A stretch of 64,000 nt of DNA from Lactuca virosa (taxonomy: Eukaryota; Streptophyta; Magnoliopsida; Asterales; Asteraceae), in contig CAKMRJ010000001.1 of NCBI GenBank assembly GCA_928212115.1, positions 183,189,029-183,253,028 of the forward strand. Direction: 5' to 3'. Position 1 is the first letter of the stretch. Each line of letters begins with the position of its first letter. Shown in pieces: positions 44,218 to 53,902 of the stretch. Below the pieces are notes generated by a model that saw only the letters and a program-made list of their open reading frames with translations, ran no database searches and was not told where the DNA came from. Both the position numbers and the translations under genes were made by a program.

Positions 44218-45335
44218 ACTCGTCGAGTCCCTATCCTTTCATCTATCTTTCTTCACGCCTCTACTCGTCGAGTTTGGGAACGACTCGACGAGTTCTCCTT
44301 CTAGAACAACCCGGACGAACCTTCATCTGACTCGCCGAGTTGTATGAACAACTCGTCGAGTTCATCTCCTTCCTATAAACAAGTCTTGTCCTCGACTCGC
44401 TGAGTTGTATGAACAACTCGTCGAGTTCATCCTCAAGAGTTGGGAGATTGCCTTGGACTCGCCGAGTCTGTTCATGTACTCGCCGAGTCCTATGAACTCC
44501 AGGACTATGGCTTATCCCAATACGTTGGGTCCTCCTCCGGACCCTCTAAAACCTTTCCAGCACTCCACTGGGTCTCCTTGACCCATAACAGAAAAGGGGA
44601 GTCTAACCTCGGACTCGCCGAGTCCCAAGAACGACTCGCCGAGTCGATACAGTCTAAGTCTTATTTCTTCGATTTCTGGTGTACAACTCTTGTCCAAATG
44701 ATAGATCTAGGTCCCTAAACTCAATCTAGCACGTAAAGTTACGAACTTTACGTTCATGCATGGGACTTTGAGCCTAAAAGGCTCTAAAAGAGACTCTTGG
44801 GTTGCATGGGGGCTCCCATGGGTGCAAAAGCAGCTCTTATCTACCTTATAACTCCTTCATGGACCTAAATCCGAAGCCTCAACCCCCAACCACGCTTGCA
44901 ATCATGGTTGCTTACCAAAAATGGCTTAAAAGCCCTAAATCTCCCTAAAGAGGGATCTAGCAAATGAACAAGCAAGGTATCGACTTTATACCTTCTGGGA
45001 ACTGTAAATGATGCACAAACTTGAACTCCCTTGGTCTTCTCTTGATTCCTCCAAGCTTTTACTTCGTCTTTGAGTTCAAAATCACCCAAAAGCACCATAA
45101 ATGCCTCAGCTCGTTATACAAATGGTTAGGGTTTGCTATGGGGGTTTTCTGGAAGCAATAGGGACGAAGGGTGGCTGAATGAGATGTTTAAATAGGGTGC
45201 AAACCCTTAGATTACGGTTTTGTCCAGTCAGAGTCTACTAGTCGAGTCTGGAAGCCGACTCGACGAGTCCGTCATTTAAATCCCGGATCAAATCCCTTTC
45301 TACTCGACGAGTTGGTCCTTCAACCCGCCGAGTCC
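44218..45335 (-). repeat. ACTCGNCGAGT palindrome array (gypsy-B 3' LTR)
   Basis: Perfect 11-bp palindromes include 44218, 44263, 44283, 44330, 44351, 45258 and 45302, with more near 44410-44640 and several one-base variants. Some are paired as inverted repeats: ACTCGCCGAGTTGT and ACAACTCGTCGAGT flank ATGA at 44330-44361, forming a long hairpin. They lie on both sides of the TATA-like box at 45187. Confidence 0.9.
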
Positions 45336-45391
45336 CAGGCCAAAAATGCAAAATACTTAAATAAAATACATACCAGGAATCAGGTGCTACA

Positions 45392-45403
45392 AATCTTCCC
45401 CAC
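45392..45403 (-). other. polypurine tract, gypsy-B
   Basis: The minus strand reads GTGGGGAAGATT directly before the LTR start TGTAGCACC. Confidence 0.75.
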
Positions 45404-45517
45404 TTATTTTAGACTTTGTCCTCGAAGTCTGTTGCTCGTTCCTAGAAAAGCTCTGGGTAATGCTCCATCATCTCATCCACCGGCTCCCAAGTCCATTCCA
45501 AGCCCTTCCGGGTGCTG

Positions 45518-45793
45518 CTATTGCACCTTTACCAGCTCGACCCTCTTGTTCCTCAGATCCTTCGACTTCCAGTCGAGGATCGCTATAGGCCGCTCGATGT
45601 AATTCAGGCTGTCATCGACCTGAATATCCTCTAATGGTACCACTGTCCAATCGTCCACCAAACATTTTCGTAATTGGGAGACGTGAAAAGTGCCGACTCT
45701 GAGCAGTCTGAAGCCTGCTCCGAACCTGCTGAGTCCTCTCTGTCGTCTTGAGCACCACTTCGGTGCTCCCCATGACCCTCTGGCCAACCTCAC
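45518..45793 (-). pseudogene. gypsy-B integrase C-terminus
   Basis: The open frame contains VGTFHVSQLRKCLVDDW and VDDSLNYIERPIAILDWK, the C-terminal integrase region. The first 28 codons are out of frame. The chromodomain-like end after RVELVKVQ runs into a TAG and frame change near 45517. The segment between the integrase core and FHVSQLRKC is shorter than in gypsy-A, pointing to a deletion. Confidence 0.78.
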
Positions 45794-46145
45794 ACCAACA
45801 TATCAGGGTCCTGCACTTCCTCCCGTATAACATCTCGAAGGGAGGACGGTTAATACTTGTGTGGTAGCTGTTGTTGTACGAGAACTCAGCCAATGGGAGG
45901 TAAGTATCCCAAGTACCACCAAAATCTAACACACACACCCGCATCATATCCTCCAGAGTCTGGATGGTCCGCTCGCTCTGACCATCTGTCTGTGGATGAA
46001 ATGCGGTGCTAAAGTGTAGACGAGTACCCAGCTCGTGATGAAACTTCTTCCAAAACCTGCAAGTGAACCGCACATCCCTGTCTGAAATCACCGAAATTGG
46101 CACCCCGTGCCTCGCCACCACCTCCCTGATGTAGATATCGGCCAA
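45612..46145 (-). CDS. gypsy-B integrase core (C-terminal half)
   Basis: 177 codons: REVVARHGVPISVISDRDVR, ELGTRLHFSTAFHPQTDGQS, ERTIQTLEDMMRVC, AEFSYNNSYHTSI and MLYGRKCRT. Carries the second Asp and the Glu of the DDE triad. The last 50 codons or so are out of frame after a deletion near 45690. A TAG at about 46149 separates it from the first half. Confidence 0.88.
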   Translation of the reverse strand: MADIYIREVVARHGVPISVISDRDVRFTCRFWKKFHHELGTRLHFSTAFHPQTDGQSERTIQTLEDMMRVCVLDFGGTWDTYLPLAEFSYNNSYHTSINRPPFEMLYGRKCRTLICWCEVGQRVMGSTEVVLKTTERTQQVRSRLQTAQSRHFSRLPITKMFGGRLDSGTIRGYSGR

Positions 46146-46148
46146 CCT

Positions 46149-46412
46149 TTAGGCCAAAATACTCTCTTGAATCGGAATAAAATGGGCGCTCTTGGTCAAT
46201 CGATCGATGATGATCCCAATCGAATCTACGCCTCGCGCGGTCCTGGGAAGCTTCGTGATAAAATCCATCGTAATGTCTCTTCCCATTTCCACATGGTAAT
46301 ATCTAACGGTTGCATCAAGCCATGTCGTCTCTGATGCTCGGCCTTGACCTTCCTGCAGGTCAAGCACCGCTCCACGTACCATGCCACATCCCGCTTCATG
46401 CATGGCCACCAA
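46149..46412 (-). CDS. gypsy-B integrase core (N-terminal half)
   Basis: Coding from about 46300: GRDITMDFITKLPRT with the first catalytic Asp, then DRLTKSAHFIPIQES. It overlaps the preceding frame because of a frameshift near 46310. It ends at a TAG that the family lacks. Confidence 0.85.
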   Translation of the reverse strand: MVAMHEAGCGMVRGAVLDLQEGQGRASETTWLDATVRYYHVEMGRDITMDFITKLPRTARGVDSIGIIIDRLTKSAHFIPIQESILA

Positions 46413-46840
46413 TAGTCAAGACGAAGATCCCTATACCTCTTCGTCGCCCCGGGATGGATAGAAAACCTGGATTTGTGCGCCTCCTCCATCAATTTCTGGC
46501 GCGCACCTCCATGATAGGGGACCCACACCCTACGGTGGAGGGTCAACAGCCCTCGACTATCATAATCGAAGGAGGAAACCTGACCCACAATACGCTCGTT
46601 CTTCCGATGTTCCTCCTTCATAGCCTCCTGCTGCGCCTCTCGGATCTGCTCCAGCAGCGGAGTTACCACGGTCATCCGCATACAGACATCCCTGATCGGC
46701 GCTGCCTTGCGGCTAAGCGCATCTGCCACCACATTGGCCTTCCCCGGGTGGTAAAGGATCTCGCAATCATAATCCTTCACCACGTCCAACCACCGATGCT
46801 GCCTCATGTTCAGATTCGGCTGATCCATGTGGTACCTCAA
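46226..46840 (-). CDS. gypsy-B RNase H end and integrase zinc domain
   Basis: RNase H/connection: NLNMRQHRWLDVVKDYDCEI, HPGKANVVADALSRK. Integrase zinc finger: HPGATKRYRDLRLDYWWP and CLTCRKVKAEHQ. A frameshift after QPLDITMWKWE makes the tail spurious. Upstream, a TAG (near 46877) follows VWHHYL. Confidence 0.87.
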   Translation of the reverse strand: MRYHMDQPNLNMRQHRWLDVVKDYDCEILYHPGKANVVADALSRKAAPIRDVCMRMTVVTPLLEQIREAQQEAMKEEHRKNERIVGQVSSFDYDSRGLLTLHRRVWVPYHGGARQKLMEEAHKSRFSIHPGATKRYRDLRLDYWWPCMKRDVAWYVERCLTCRKVKAEHQRRHGLMQPLDITMWKWEETLRWILSRSFPGPREA

Positions 46841-46876
46841 ACTCTTGTGGTCCGTGTAAAAGGTACAACGGACCCT

Positions 46877-47491
46877 CTAAAGGTAATGATGCCAAACCTT
46901 GAGGGCGAACACAACAGCCCCCAATTCCAAATCATGCGTCGGATAGTTCGCCTCGTGAGGCTTCAGCTGCCTCGAAGCGTAGGCGATGACATGCCCTCTC
47001 TGCATCAATACCACGCCCAAACCCGAAATAGACGCGTCGCAGTACACAACAAAATCCTCTACGCCCTCTGGCAGGGCTAAGATCGGCGCCTCGCACAATC
47101 TCTGTCTTAGTGTCTCAAACATTGCCTGCTGATCAGGCCCCCAACGAAAGACTACGGTTTTCTTCGTCAGTCGCGTCAAGGGTACGGCTATCTTGGAGAA
47201 ATCCTGGATGAATCTCCGATAGTAGCCGGCCAATCCCAGGAAACTCCGAATCTCAGATGGAGACTTAGAAACCTCCCAACTCATCACGGCCTCCACCTTG
47301 GCCGGGTCGACCAGAATACCGTTCTGGTTGACAAGGTGCCCAAGAAATGCACCTGGAAACCAAAACTCACACTTGGAGAACTTGGCGTACAAGCTCTCTC
47401 TCCTCAAAGTATCCAAAACCTCTCGCAGATGCTCCTCATGCTGCTTCTGTGTCTTGGAATAGACCAAGATGTCATCAATGAAAACTATCAC
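46877..47491 (-). CDS. gypsy-B RT palm/thumb and RNase H
   Basis: 204 codons: catalytic FIDD in MIVFIDDILVYSKT, CEFWFPGAFLGHLVNQNGI, FLGLAGYYRRFIQDFS, then RNase H YCDASISGLGVVLMQRG and THDLELGAVVFALKVWHHY. A frameshift near 47490 separates it from the RT N-terminus. Confidence 0.9.
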   Translation of the reverse strand: MIVFIDDILVYSKTQKQHEEHLREVLDTLRRESLYAKFSKCEFWFPGAFLGHLVNQNGILVDPAKVEAVMSWEVSKSPSEIRSFLGLAGYYRRFIQDFSKIAVPLTRLTKKTVVFRWGPDQQAMFETLRQRLCEAPILALPEGVEDFVVYCDASISGLGVVLMQRGHVIAYASRQLKPHEANYPTHDLELGAVVFALKVWHHYL

Positions 47492-47888
47492 GGACTGATA
47501 GCATCGGTCTACACACGCGGTTCATGAGGTCCATGAACGCGGCAGGAGCATTGGTGAGCCCGAAAGGCATCACCACGAACTCATATTGGCCATAACGCGT
47601 CCGAAACGCAGTCTTCTGCACATCCTCCTCTCTGACCCTCATCTGATGATACCCTGAATGCAAATCAATCTTGGAGAACCAAGATGCTCCCTGTAGCTGG
47701 TCAAAGAGGTCATCAATTCTTGGGAGTGGGTAACGGTTCTTCACCGTTACCTTATTCAGCTCCCTATAATCTATACACATCTGATGCGACCCGTCCTTCT
47801 TTTTCACGAACAGAATCGGGGCTCCCCAGGGTGAACTGCTCGGTCTAATGAATCCCTTGTCTAATAGCTCCTGCAGCTGTGTAGACAA
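47475..47888 (-). CDS. gypsy-B RT N-terminal part
   Basis: LDKGFIRPSSSPWGAPILF, CIDYRELNKVTVKNRYPLPR, DQLQGASWFSKIDLHSGYHQ and GLTNAPAAFMDLMNRV. The fingers/palm start is complete, unlike gypsy-A. A TAG at about 47889 precedes it. Confidence 0.9.
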   Translation of the reverse strand: MSTQLQELLDKGFIRPSSSPWGAPILFVKKKDGSHQMCIDYRELNKVTVKNRYPLPRIDDLFDQLQGASWFSKIDLHSGYHQMRVREEDVQKTAFRTRYGQYEFVVMPFGLTNAPAAFMDLMNRVCRPMLSVRDSFH

Positions 47889-47891
47889 CTC

Positions 47892-48413
47892 CTACATCTC
47901 GGGAGGAGCTAACCGATACGATGCCCTGGCTATCGGAGCCGCACCAGGGACTAGGTCGATCCTGAACTCCACCTGCCGCTTTGGAGGTATCCCAGGAAGC
48001 TCCTCTGGGAACACATCTGCGTAGTCCCGCACCACTGGAACATCGCTCACCGTCGCCTTAGCCGCCTCCCGGGTATCCATAACATAGGTGACATACCCAA
48101 CACATCCCTGCTGAAGGTAGCGCCTAGCCCTTGCTGCTGAGCATAATGTGGGTCCACGCTGTGGCCTCTCGCCGTGGATCACCAACTCTCCCCCACTTGG
48201 GGTCCTGACTCGCACTAACTGTTGTGCGGAGTCTATCACCGCCCCATTAGGGCTCAACCAATCCATGCCTATAATCACCTTGTTCCCACGCAACGGAATG
48301 GGAACCAAGTCTACCAGGTAGCGCTCCTCTAAAATAGCCTCAGAAACACAATCTCTGAAAATGCCGATGCTCGCACCGATCGGTCGTCCGCAATCTCGAC
48401 CTCTAGTGGGCAA
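47892..48413 (-). CDS. gypsy-B protease end and RT linker
   Basis: VIIGMDWLSPNGAVIDSAQQ, then FPEELPGIPPKRQVEFRIDL and YRLAPPEM, which lead into RT. The first 25 codons or so are out of frame; the protease frame before a frameshift near 48350 is in 48329-48874. Confidence 0.85.
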   Translation of the reverse strand: MPTRGRDCGRPIGASIGIFRDCVSEAILEERYLVDLVPIPLRGNKVIIGMDWLSPNGAVIDSAQQLVRVRTPSGGELVIHGERPQRGPTLCSAARARRYLQQGCVGYVTYVMDTREAAKATVSDVPVVRDYADVFPEELPGIPPKRQVEFRIDLVPGAAPIARASYRLAPPEM

Positions 48414-48874
48414 TCCAACATACCCGAGGACTCAGGAAACTTCTTGCTAAGCGCAAGAGAAACAAACGATCGGGTAGCGCCCGAATCAAACAACACCTGA
48501 ACTGGGATACTATTCACATCGAACGATCCTAAACGAAACATATCATATGGCACATCAATATCATAAACAACATAAAATAAAGCTAGGGAGAAGAAATCAT
48601 ACCCGTCACGACATCGGGTGCGGCGCGTACCTCCTCGGCAGTCAACTGGAAGGCCGACTCCCTCACCACTGGAGCCTCGGTCTAGCCCTGCCGGCCATCC
48701 GTAATCCGCAGGGTCGCTGGGACTGGCGGCTTCACTGGAGCTCCTACTGTCAACTGGGGGCAGTTGGCCTTCTTGTGGCCCCTCTGGTTGCAGTGGAAAC
48801 ACAGCAACTCGGATGTCTGAATAGTGGGTGTAGGGGCGGTACAATCCTTGCTGAAGTGCCCCAACTTGCTGCAC
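48329..48874 (-). CDS. gypsy-B aspartic protease
   Basis: Real coding starts about 48560 (FRLGSFDVNSIPVQVL): active site VLFDSGATRSFVSLALSK and CPLEVEIADDRSVRA. The first 100 codons are out of frame with gag, reflecting a frameshift between gag and pol near 48680. Confidence 0.82.
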   Translation of the reverse strand: MQQVGALQQGLYRPYTHYSDIRVAVFPLQPEGPQEGQLPPVDSRSSSEAASPSDPADYGWPAGLDRGSSGEGVGLPVDCRGGTRRTRCRDGYDFFSLALFYVVYDIDVPYDMFRLGSFDVNSIPVQVLFDSGATRSFVSLALSKKFPESSGMLDCPLEVEIADDRSVRASAFSEIVFLRLF

Positions 48875-49806
48875 TTATAGCAGCCCGACGATCCCAACCT
48901 GCACGCTCCCTCATGTGACTTGCCGCATTTCCTGCAGCGGCGTCGGTCCTGCTGGCCTTTCGGCCTAGCGTCTGATCCCTTGGGCTTCTTCCCCGAAGCC
49001 CCAGCCGTCTGCCCCTCCTCTACCTTCCTCTTCCGGATATGCTCCAGATCAATCTCCCTCTCCCTTGCCCTGGCAATCATGGAATCCAAGGTAGGGCAAG
49101 CTGAAAAACTAACATGCTCCCGAATGTCAACTCGTAACATGTCATGGTAGCGGGTCCTCCTCATGTCCTCATCTCCCGCATACTGGGGCACCAATAACGC
49201 CCTCTCCCGGAACTTGGCGGTGATCTCCGCCACTGTCTTAGTCGTCTGTCTCATATCCAGGAACTCCCTGGCCAACTGCTGAAGCTCCACCGCAGGTGCG
49301 AACTCAGCCCTGAACCGGGTCACAAAATTCGGCCATGTCATTGCCTCAACAGCCGAGGCTCCCAGAGAGTCACCAACCGACTCCCACCAATCTCTGGCCT
49401 TGTCTCTCAAACACCCTGCTGCATATCTCACCTTTGACCCCTCGGGGAAGAAGCTAGTCAACTGGGCAGACTCAATGTCTGCAATCCATCTTCTGGCAGC
49501 AATGGGGTCCTTCGCCCCGTGGAAATCCGACGCACCACTGCCCCTGAAGTCCTTAAAGGACAGTGTGCGTGATCCCGACTGGCTGGTCGCAATGTCGCTC
49601 CTGAACGCCCGGAGGCGATCCTCCATCAACTCGACAATCCCTTCCTTGATCGACCCAAAGATGACCGGGGTCGCATCAACGATACCTCTAGTGATCTCGG
49701 ACGCGATGAACTCGCGTAGCCTCTCATCCACTGGTTCAGAACCTAAGCCCGAACCCGATCCCTCTCCTGAGCTGCCAACTGCTGGCCTCGGACGTAGTAC
49801 CACCAT
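48682..49806 (-). CDS. gypsy-B gag
   Basis: 375 codons from an ATG at 49806 (MVVLRPRPAV); a longer start at 49869 is less like the family. Capsid: FHGAKDPIAARRWIADIES, FFPEGSKVRYAAGCLRDKA, FLDMRQTTKTVAEITAKF. Basic linker KKPKGSDARPKG, then CCHC motifs CRKCGKSHEGAC, CYKCSKLGHFSKDC and CFHCNQRGHKKANC. It is the most intact gag in the window. Confidence 0.9.
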   Translation of the reverse strand: MVVLRPRPAVGSSGEGSGSGLGSEPVDERLREFIASEITRGIVDATPVIFGSIKEGIVELMEDRLRAFRSDIATSQSGSRTLSFKDFRGSGASDFHGAKDPIAARRWIADIESAQLTSFFPEGSKVRYAAGCLRDKARDWWESVGDSLGASAVEAMTWPNFVTRFRAEFAPAVELQQLAREFLDMRQTTKTVAEITAKFRERALLVPQYAGDEDMRRTRYHDMLRVDIREHVSFSACPTLDSMIARAREREIDLEHIRKRKVEEGQTAGASGKKPKGSDARPKGQQDRRRCRKCGKSHEGACRLGSSGCYKCSKLGHFSKDCTAPTPTIQTSELLCFHCNQRGHKKANCPQLTVGAPVKPPVPATLRITDGRQG

Positions 49807-49869
49807 TCTGCAATACATAATGGCAACCGTCAATGATACTGGTACATCTAGAGGGATCACATCCATCAC

Positions 49870-50689
49870 AAGTTCCCTGGTCTTGCCTCAGCCTTCCTCG
49901 ATTCAAGTACGGATCCTCTGCTTCCGGTAGTACGGGCCCATACTACCTTCCACATCTATCCGTACTTTCCTCAAGAACTGCCTTGACTCCACCAAGTCCC
50001 TTCTACTGGCACTAATCGCTGCTATTCTCTTCCTAGGCTTGCCCTAGGGTAATCACCAATCCAAACTCAGTCCTCAGCTACTGAAGGTATTCTCATGATG
50101 CCAATTAGCCGCTACCTGAACACCATCACATGTGACGAGGCTCGGATAATCCTTTGGGTAAGGGACCCGTCCCTACAACGGTTAGATGGCAAACGACAGC
50201 TGCGCAATAGGGCCAATTCCAGCACTCTGAGATTATTCAACCCTGATCACATGTGACTTAACGTATTCACCTAATGGCTAACTCGCATCACTCAGAGTCC
50301 CACAAAGCACAAAGCAAGTTGCATTTAGACGAAGGGAAACCTAACCACATAATCCAATTATACTGTTTTATCCTCTACTCAGAAATCTATACTAGCATGT
50401 AATTCATAAGGCTCATACACATATAACAGGCACATAAGGCATCCTCCTAGATCCTTAGTCCTAATCTAGCATGCTGTTCTACTAAAGCCGATAAACGTAA
50501 TCATAAACTTGTATGGGTACTTTGGGGAATACTTACTTGAGCTCGGCCGGTCGCGCACATCACACACTTCGTTCTTTCTCAAAACTCCTTTAACTTATCT
50601 TTTAGAAAACCATCTTCTTGTAAAAGCTTTTACTTCCTCGGTTTGAGTCCAGACACCCCCGATGGTGTGTTCGAATCCTTCAAACCAAG
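49870..50689 (-). other. gypsy-B leader
   Basis: About 0.8 kb between primer site and gag with no supported coding sequence. Confidence 0.6.
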
Positions 50690-50701
50690 GCTCTGATACC
50701 A
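50690..50701 (-). other. primer binding site (initiator Met tRNA), gypsy-B
   Basis: The minus strand reads TGGTATCAGAGC three bases from the LTR end at 50705. Confidence 0.88.
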
Positions 50702-50704
50702 ACT

Positions 50705-52857
50705 TGTAACATCCCAAATTTCGAGTCTAAAAATTTCATTTTAATTAACTGAGTATAAAACATTCATAAGAAAACTACGTGAAAATATATCGTTTCGAAA
50801 ATCAACATAACATGTCTGAAAACCCAAATCATAAAGTAGCAACATGTCAGAGTACAATCCCAGAATATCTCAAGTGAGGAAAATCAATGCGTGTGTGTAT
50901 GATGTGCTGCTACCGCGCCAGCTCCTTCCCCTTTGATGAAGAGGTACCTGAAACCAAAACTGTAAACTGTAAGCACGAAGTTTAGTGAGTTCCCCCATCG
51001 TACCGCATACCATACAATCCCATAACATACATATACTGTCAGGCATATTTGGGTGCCCGACCTACCCCTTCGGTCCTCTCGACCGGATACTGCCTAGCAT
51101 ATCTGGGTGCTGGCCTCCCCTTCGGTCCTCTCGACCGGATACTGCCTAGCATATCTGGGTGTTGACCTCCCCTTCGGTCCTCTCGACCGGATACTGTGGA
51201 CCATTTCACCCCTCTACTACTACCACATAACACATAACACATAATCACATTCTAACTAGCATAACTGGGTATGACTACCCTCCCCCCTTCGGCCCTACCG
51301 GCCGGAAATCTTGGGGACTATCTCCCCTAGTGCTACATCATATCATACTAGCACATAACACATCAGGTAGTAGAGAAACTAGATGAATATCACAAAGACA
51401 GTCATCTAACATACAACTCCTACTAGTGGGCCGGCATTGTGGTCGTAGACCCACAGCTACTGGAAGGTAACTCACCTTGAACGCAGCTGCTGATAATCTG
51501 CGCGGGGAAATCTCTGTCTGCTGCTGCTCCGGAAATCTTCCGGCTATAATCTCCACAAAAACACTTAGTCAGAGTCTGATATCTATTCTTAGGGTAAAAT
51601 GACCATTTTACCCCTGACCAAGCCCAAGACATAGTCAAAGTCAACTTCCAGTTGACCCGACTCGCCGAGTTGGGCCGCCAACTCGTCGAGTCCCTATCCT
51701 TTCATTTGTCCTTCTTCATGCCTCTACTCGTCGAGTTTGGCAATGACTCGACGAGTTCTCCTTCTAAAACAACCCGGACGAACCTTCATCCGACTCGCCG
51801 AGTTGTATGAACAACTCGTCGAGTTCATCTCCTTCCAATAAACAAGTCATGTCCTCGACTCGTCGAGTTGTATGAACAACTTGTCGAGTTCATCCTCAAG
51901 AGTTGGGAGATTGCCTTGGACTTGCCGAGTCTGTTCATGTACTCGTCGAGTCCTATGAACTCCAGGACTATGGCTTATCCCAATACGTTGGGTCACTCCT
52001 CCGGACCCTCTAAAACCTTTCCAGCACTCCACTGGGTCTCCTTGACACATAACAGAAAAGGGGAGTCTAACCTCGGACTCGCCGAGTCCCAAGAACGACT
52101 CGCCGAGTCGATACAGTCCAAGTCTTATTTCTTCGATTTCTGGTGTACAACTCTTGTCGAAATGATAGATCTAGGTCCCTGAACTCGATCTAACACGTAC
52201 AGTTATGAACTTTACGTGCATGCATGGGACTTTGAGCCTAAAAGGCTCTAAAAGAGACTCTTGGGTTGTATGGGGGCCCCCATGGGTGCAAAGCAGCTCT
52301 TATCTGCCTTGTAACTCCTTCATGGATCTACATCCGAAGCCTCAACCCCCAACCATGCTTGCAATCATGTTTGGTTACCAAAAATGGCTTAAAAAGACCT
52401 AAATCTCCCCAAAGAGGGACCTAGCAAATGAACAAGCAAGGTATCGACTTTATACCTTTTTGGGAACTGCAAATGATGCACAAACTTGAACTCCCTTGGT
52501 CTTCTCCTGATTCCTCCAAGCTTTTCCTTCTTCTTTGAGTTTAAAATCACCAAAAAGCACCACAAATGCCTCAACTCGTTATACAAACGGTTAGGGTTTG
52601 CTATGGGGGTTTTCTAGAAGCAATAGGGACGAAGGGTGGATGAATAAGATGTTTAAATAGGGTGCAAACCCTTAGATTAGGGTTTTTGTCCAGTCAGAGT
52701 CTACTCGTTGAGTCTGGAAGCCGACTCGACGAGTCCGTCATTTAAATCCCTGATCAAATCCGTTTCTACTCGACGAGTTGGTCCTTTAACTCGCCGAGTC
52801 CCAGGCCAAAAATGCAAAATACTTAAATAAAATACATACCAGGAACCAGGTGCTACA
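50705..52857 (-). repeat. gypsy-B 5' LTR (2153 bp)
   Basis: Pairs with 42519-45391. Three units of the ~52-bp minisatellite (51043, 51097, 51149), a palindrome array (ACTCGNCGAGT, about 51659-52800) and a minus TATA-like box at 52652-52660 are visible. The solo-LTR target TCTGCGCGG is undisturbed near 51497. Confidence 0.92.
51043..51200. repeat. ~52-bp minisatellite, 3 units
   Basis: Units start GCATATYTGGGTG at 51043, 51097 and 51149; one more than in the 3' LTR. A degenerate fourth unit (GCATAACTGGGT) follows at about 51260. Confidence 0.88.
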
Positions 52858-52862
52858 CTAGT

Positions 52863-53416
52863 TCCTCAAGTGTGACACCTCAAATGGTTCACACAACATC
52901 ACCAACATCTTGGAATAACTTGAGGGAAAAGGTTCCTATGCTCAAATTGGCTAGCCCTCATGTGTACACACACTAGTGCCAATTTCTTGAGCCATGGGGT
53001 CCTTATATATGGTGGCTATTAGGGTTACACCAAGTAACTCATGTCTTTCCATATTCTTCATGCTCCATGGGTTAAAACCTCCATGGAGTATCCATGGGTT
53101 TAGCCCAACATGAAGAACTATGGATCATAAGCCCACATATATAAGAATGAATGATTTACACAATCAATCCCCATATATTTAATTAGTCTCCTTTTGATCA
53201 CATAATTAATTCCAAATTAATTCTTGATCAATACTAATTAAATAATATTATTGCATATTAATATATTAGAACTTATAATATATTAACAAATCATAATTAT
53301 CCTTCTCTCACAAAAGTCTATCCAAATTGTTCCGATGCCATGAAACCCAAATAGACCATGCCAATCGGGTCAAGTACATACAAATTATAGTTATGGACTT
53401 AGACACTAATCCAACA
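52863..53416 (-). repeat. copia-II 5' LTR, right portion
   Basis: 554 bp continuing the LTR broken at 42518, ending CCAACA, then TGATT (53417-53421). Minus TATA-like CCATATATAAGG at 53001-53012. Confidence 0.88.
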
Positions 53417-53421
53417 TGATT

Positions 53422-53900
53422 CGTGTTTATTTACTGGATTTGTGCATTCGATCGAGATTTCAAGGCTAAAGGAATAAAAATTTGCTTAAAAACTGATGTT
53501 CTATGTGTCTACGGTTGCAATCAGTTGAAGCTTTTACGTCCGTGATCTAGTAAACGGCTGTGAACCATTCAAAGTTATTGACCGTGAACTGAATCTTTGA
53601 CCGTGATCCATCCTTTGACTGTGAAATCTTCATCCTTTGACCGAGAAACATTCATCTTCAGGTGTACGGCCGTCAACTGCCTTGTGTACGGTCGTGAACA
53701 ATTGTTTGACTGTATTCAACTCTTGTACCGTGAATCAACTTGTGTGTACGGTCGTGATCAATTGTACGACCGTGAACAAGTGTACGACCGTGAACACTAT
53801 ACGGCCGTGAACTCATTTGATCTTTGAACTATTTTCGTTTTCTCTTGTACTTACCTTGTTAGTTTGTTTGTTTAATTACTTCAGAAAAACCAAAAACAAA
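53422..53900 (+). repeat. copia-III leader with ACGGCCGT-type repeats
   Basis: Continues the leader broken at 35932. Between 53640 and 53815 there are at least six imperfect copies of TGTACGRCCGTGAAC, including CTATACGGCCGTGAAC. No coding sequence before 53903. Confidence 0.75.
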
Positions 53901-53902
53901 AA

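Larger units (their letters stand above)
42519..45391 (-). repeat. gypsy-B 3' LTR with nested solo LTR
   Basis: TGTAACTTCCC to GGTGCTACA on the plus strand. Removing 43261-44036 and one target duplicate leaves about 2.09 kb, close to the 2153-bp 5' LTR. Contains two units of a ~52-bp minisatellite (42855-42960), about a dozen ACTCGNCGAGT palindromes (44218-45335) and a minus-strand TATA-like CTATTTAAA (45187-45195). Confidence 0.9.
42519..52857 (-). mobile_element. gypsy-B: Ty3/gypsy element inside copia-II LTR
   Basis: 10.3 kb with perfect target duplication CTAGT (42514-42518 and 52858-52862). 5' LTR 50705-52857, 3' LTR 42519-45391 (enlarged by a nested solo LTR). Primer site 50690-50701 and polypurine tract 45392-45403. 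Minus-strand gag, protease, RT, RNase H and integrase in gypsy order. Tekay/Del-like by integrase and length (inference). Frameshifts, stops and an integrase deletion disable it. Confidence 0.93.
35933..53416 (-). mobile_element. copia-II: decayed Ty1/copia element containing gypsy-B
   Basis: Flanked by the 5-bp duplication TGATT (35928-35932, 53417-53421). LTRs are 35933-36695 and 42310-42518 plus 52863-53416; with gypsy-B and one duplicate CTAGT removed, both are 763 bp. Termini are TGTTGG and CCAACA. Orientation is minus, from gag (40581-41441) and an integrase fragment (39844-39990). Most of pol is gone. Confidence 0.9.

Noticed and set aside
46310..47080. 256-codon plus-strand open frame
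   Set aside because: Antisense shadow of gypsy-B RNase H and integrase coding sequence; no domain of its own.
48547..48918. Plus-strand frame over gypsy-B gag
   Set aside because: Antisense to the zinc-knuckle region of gag; composition follows the minus-strand codons.
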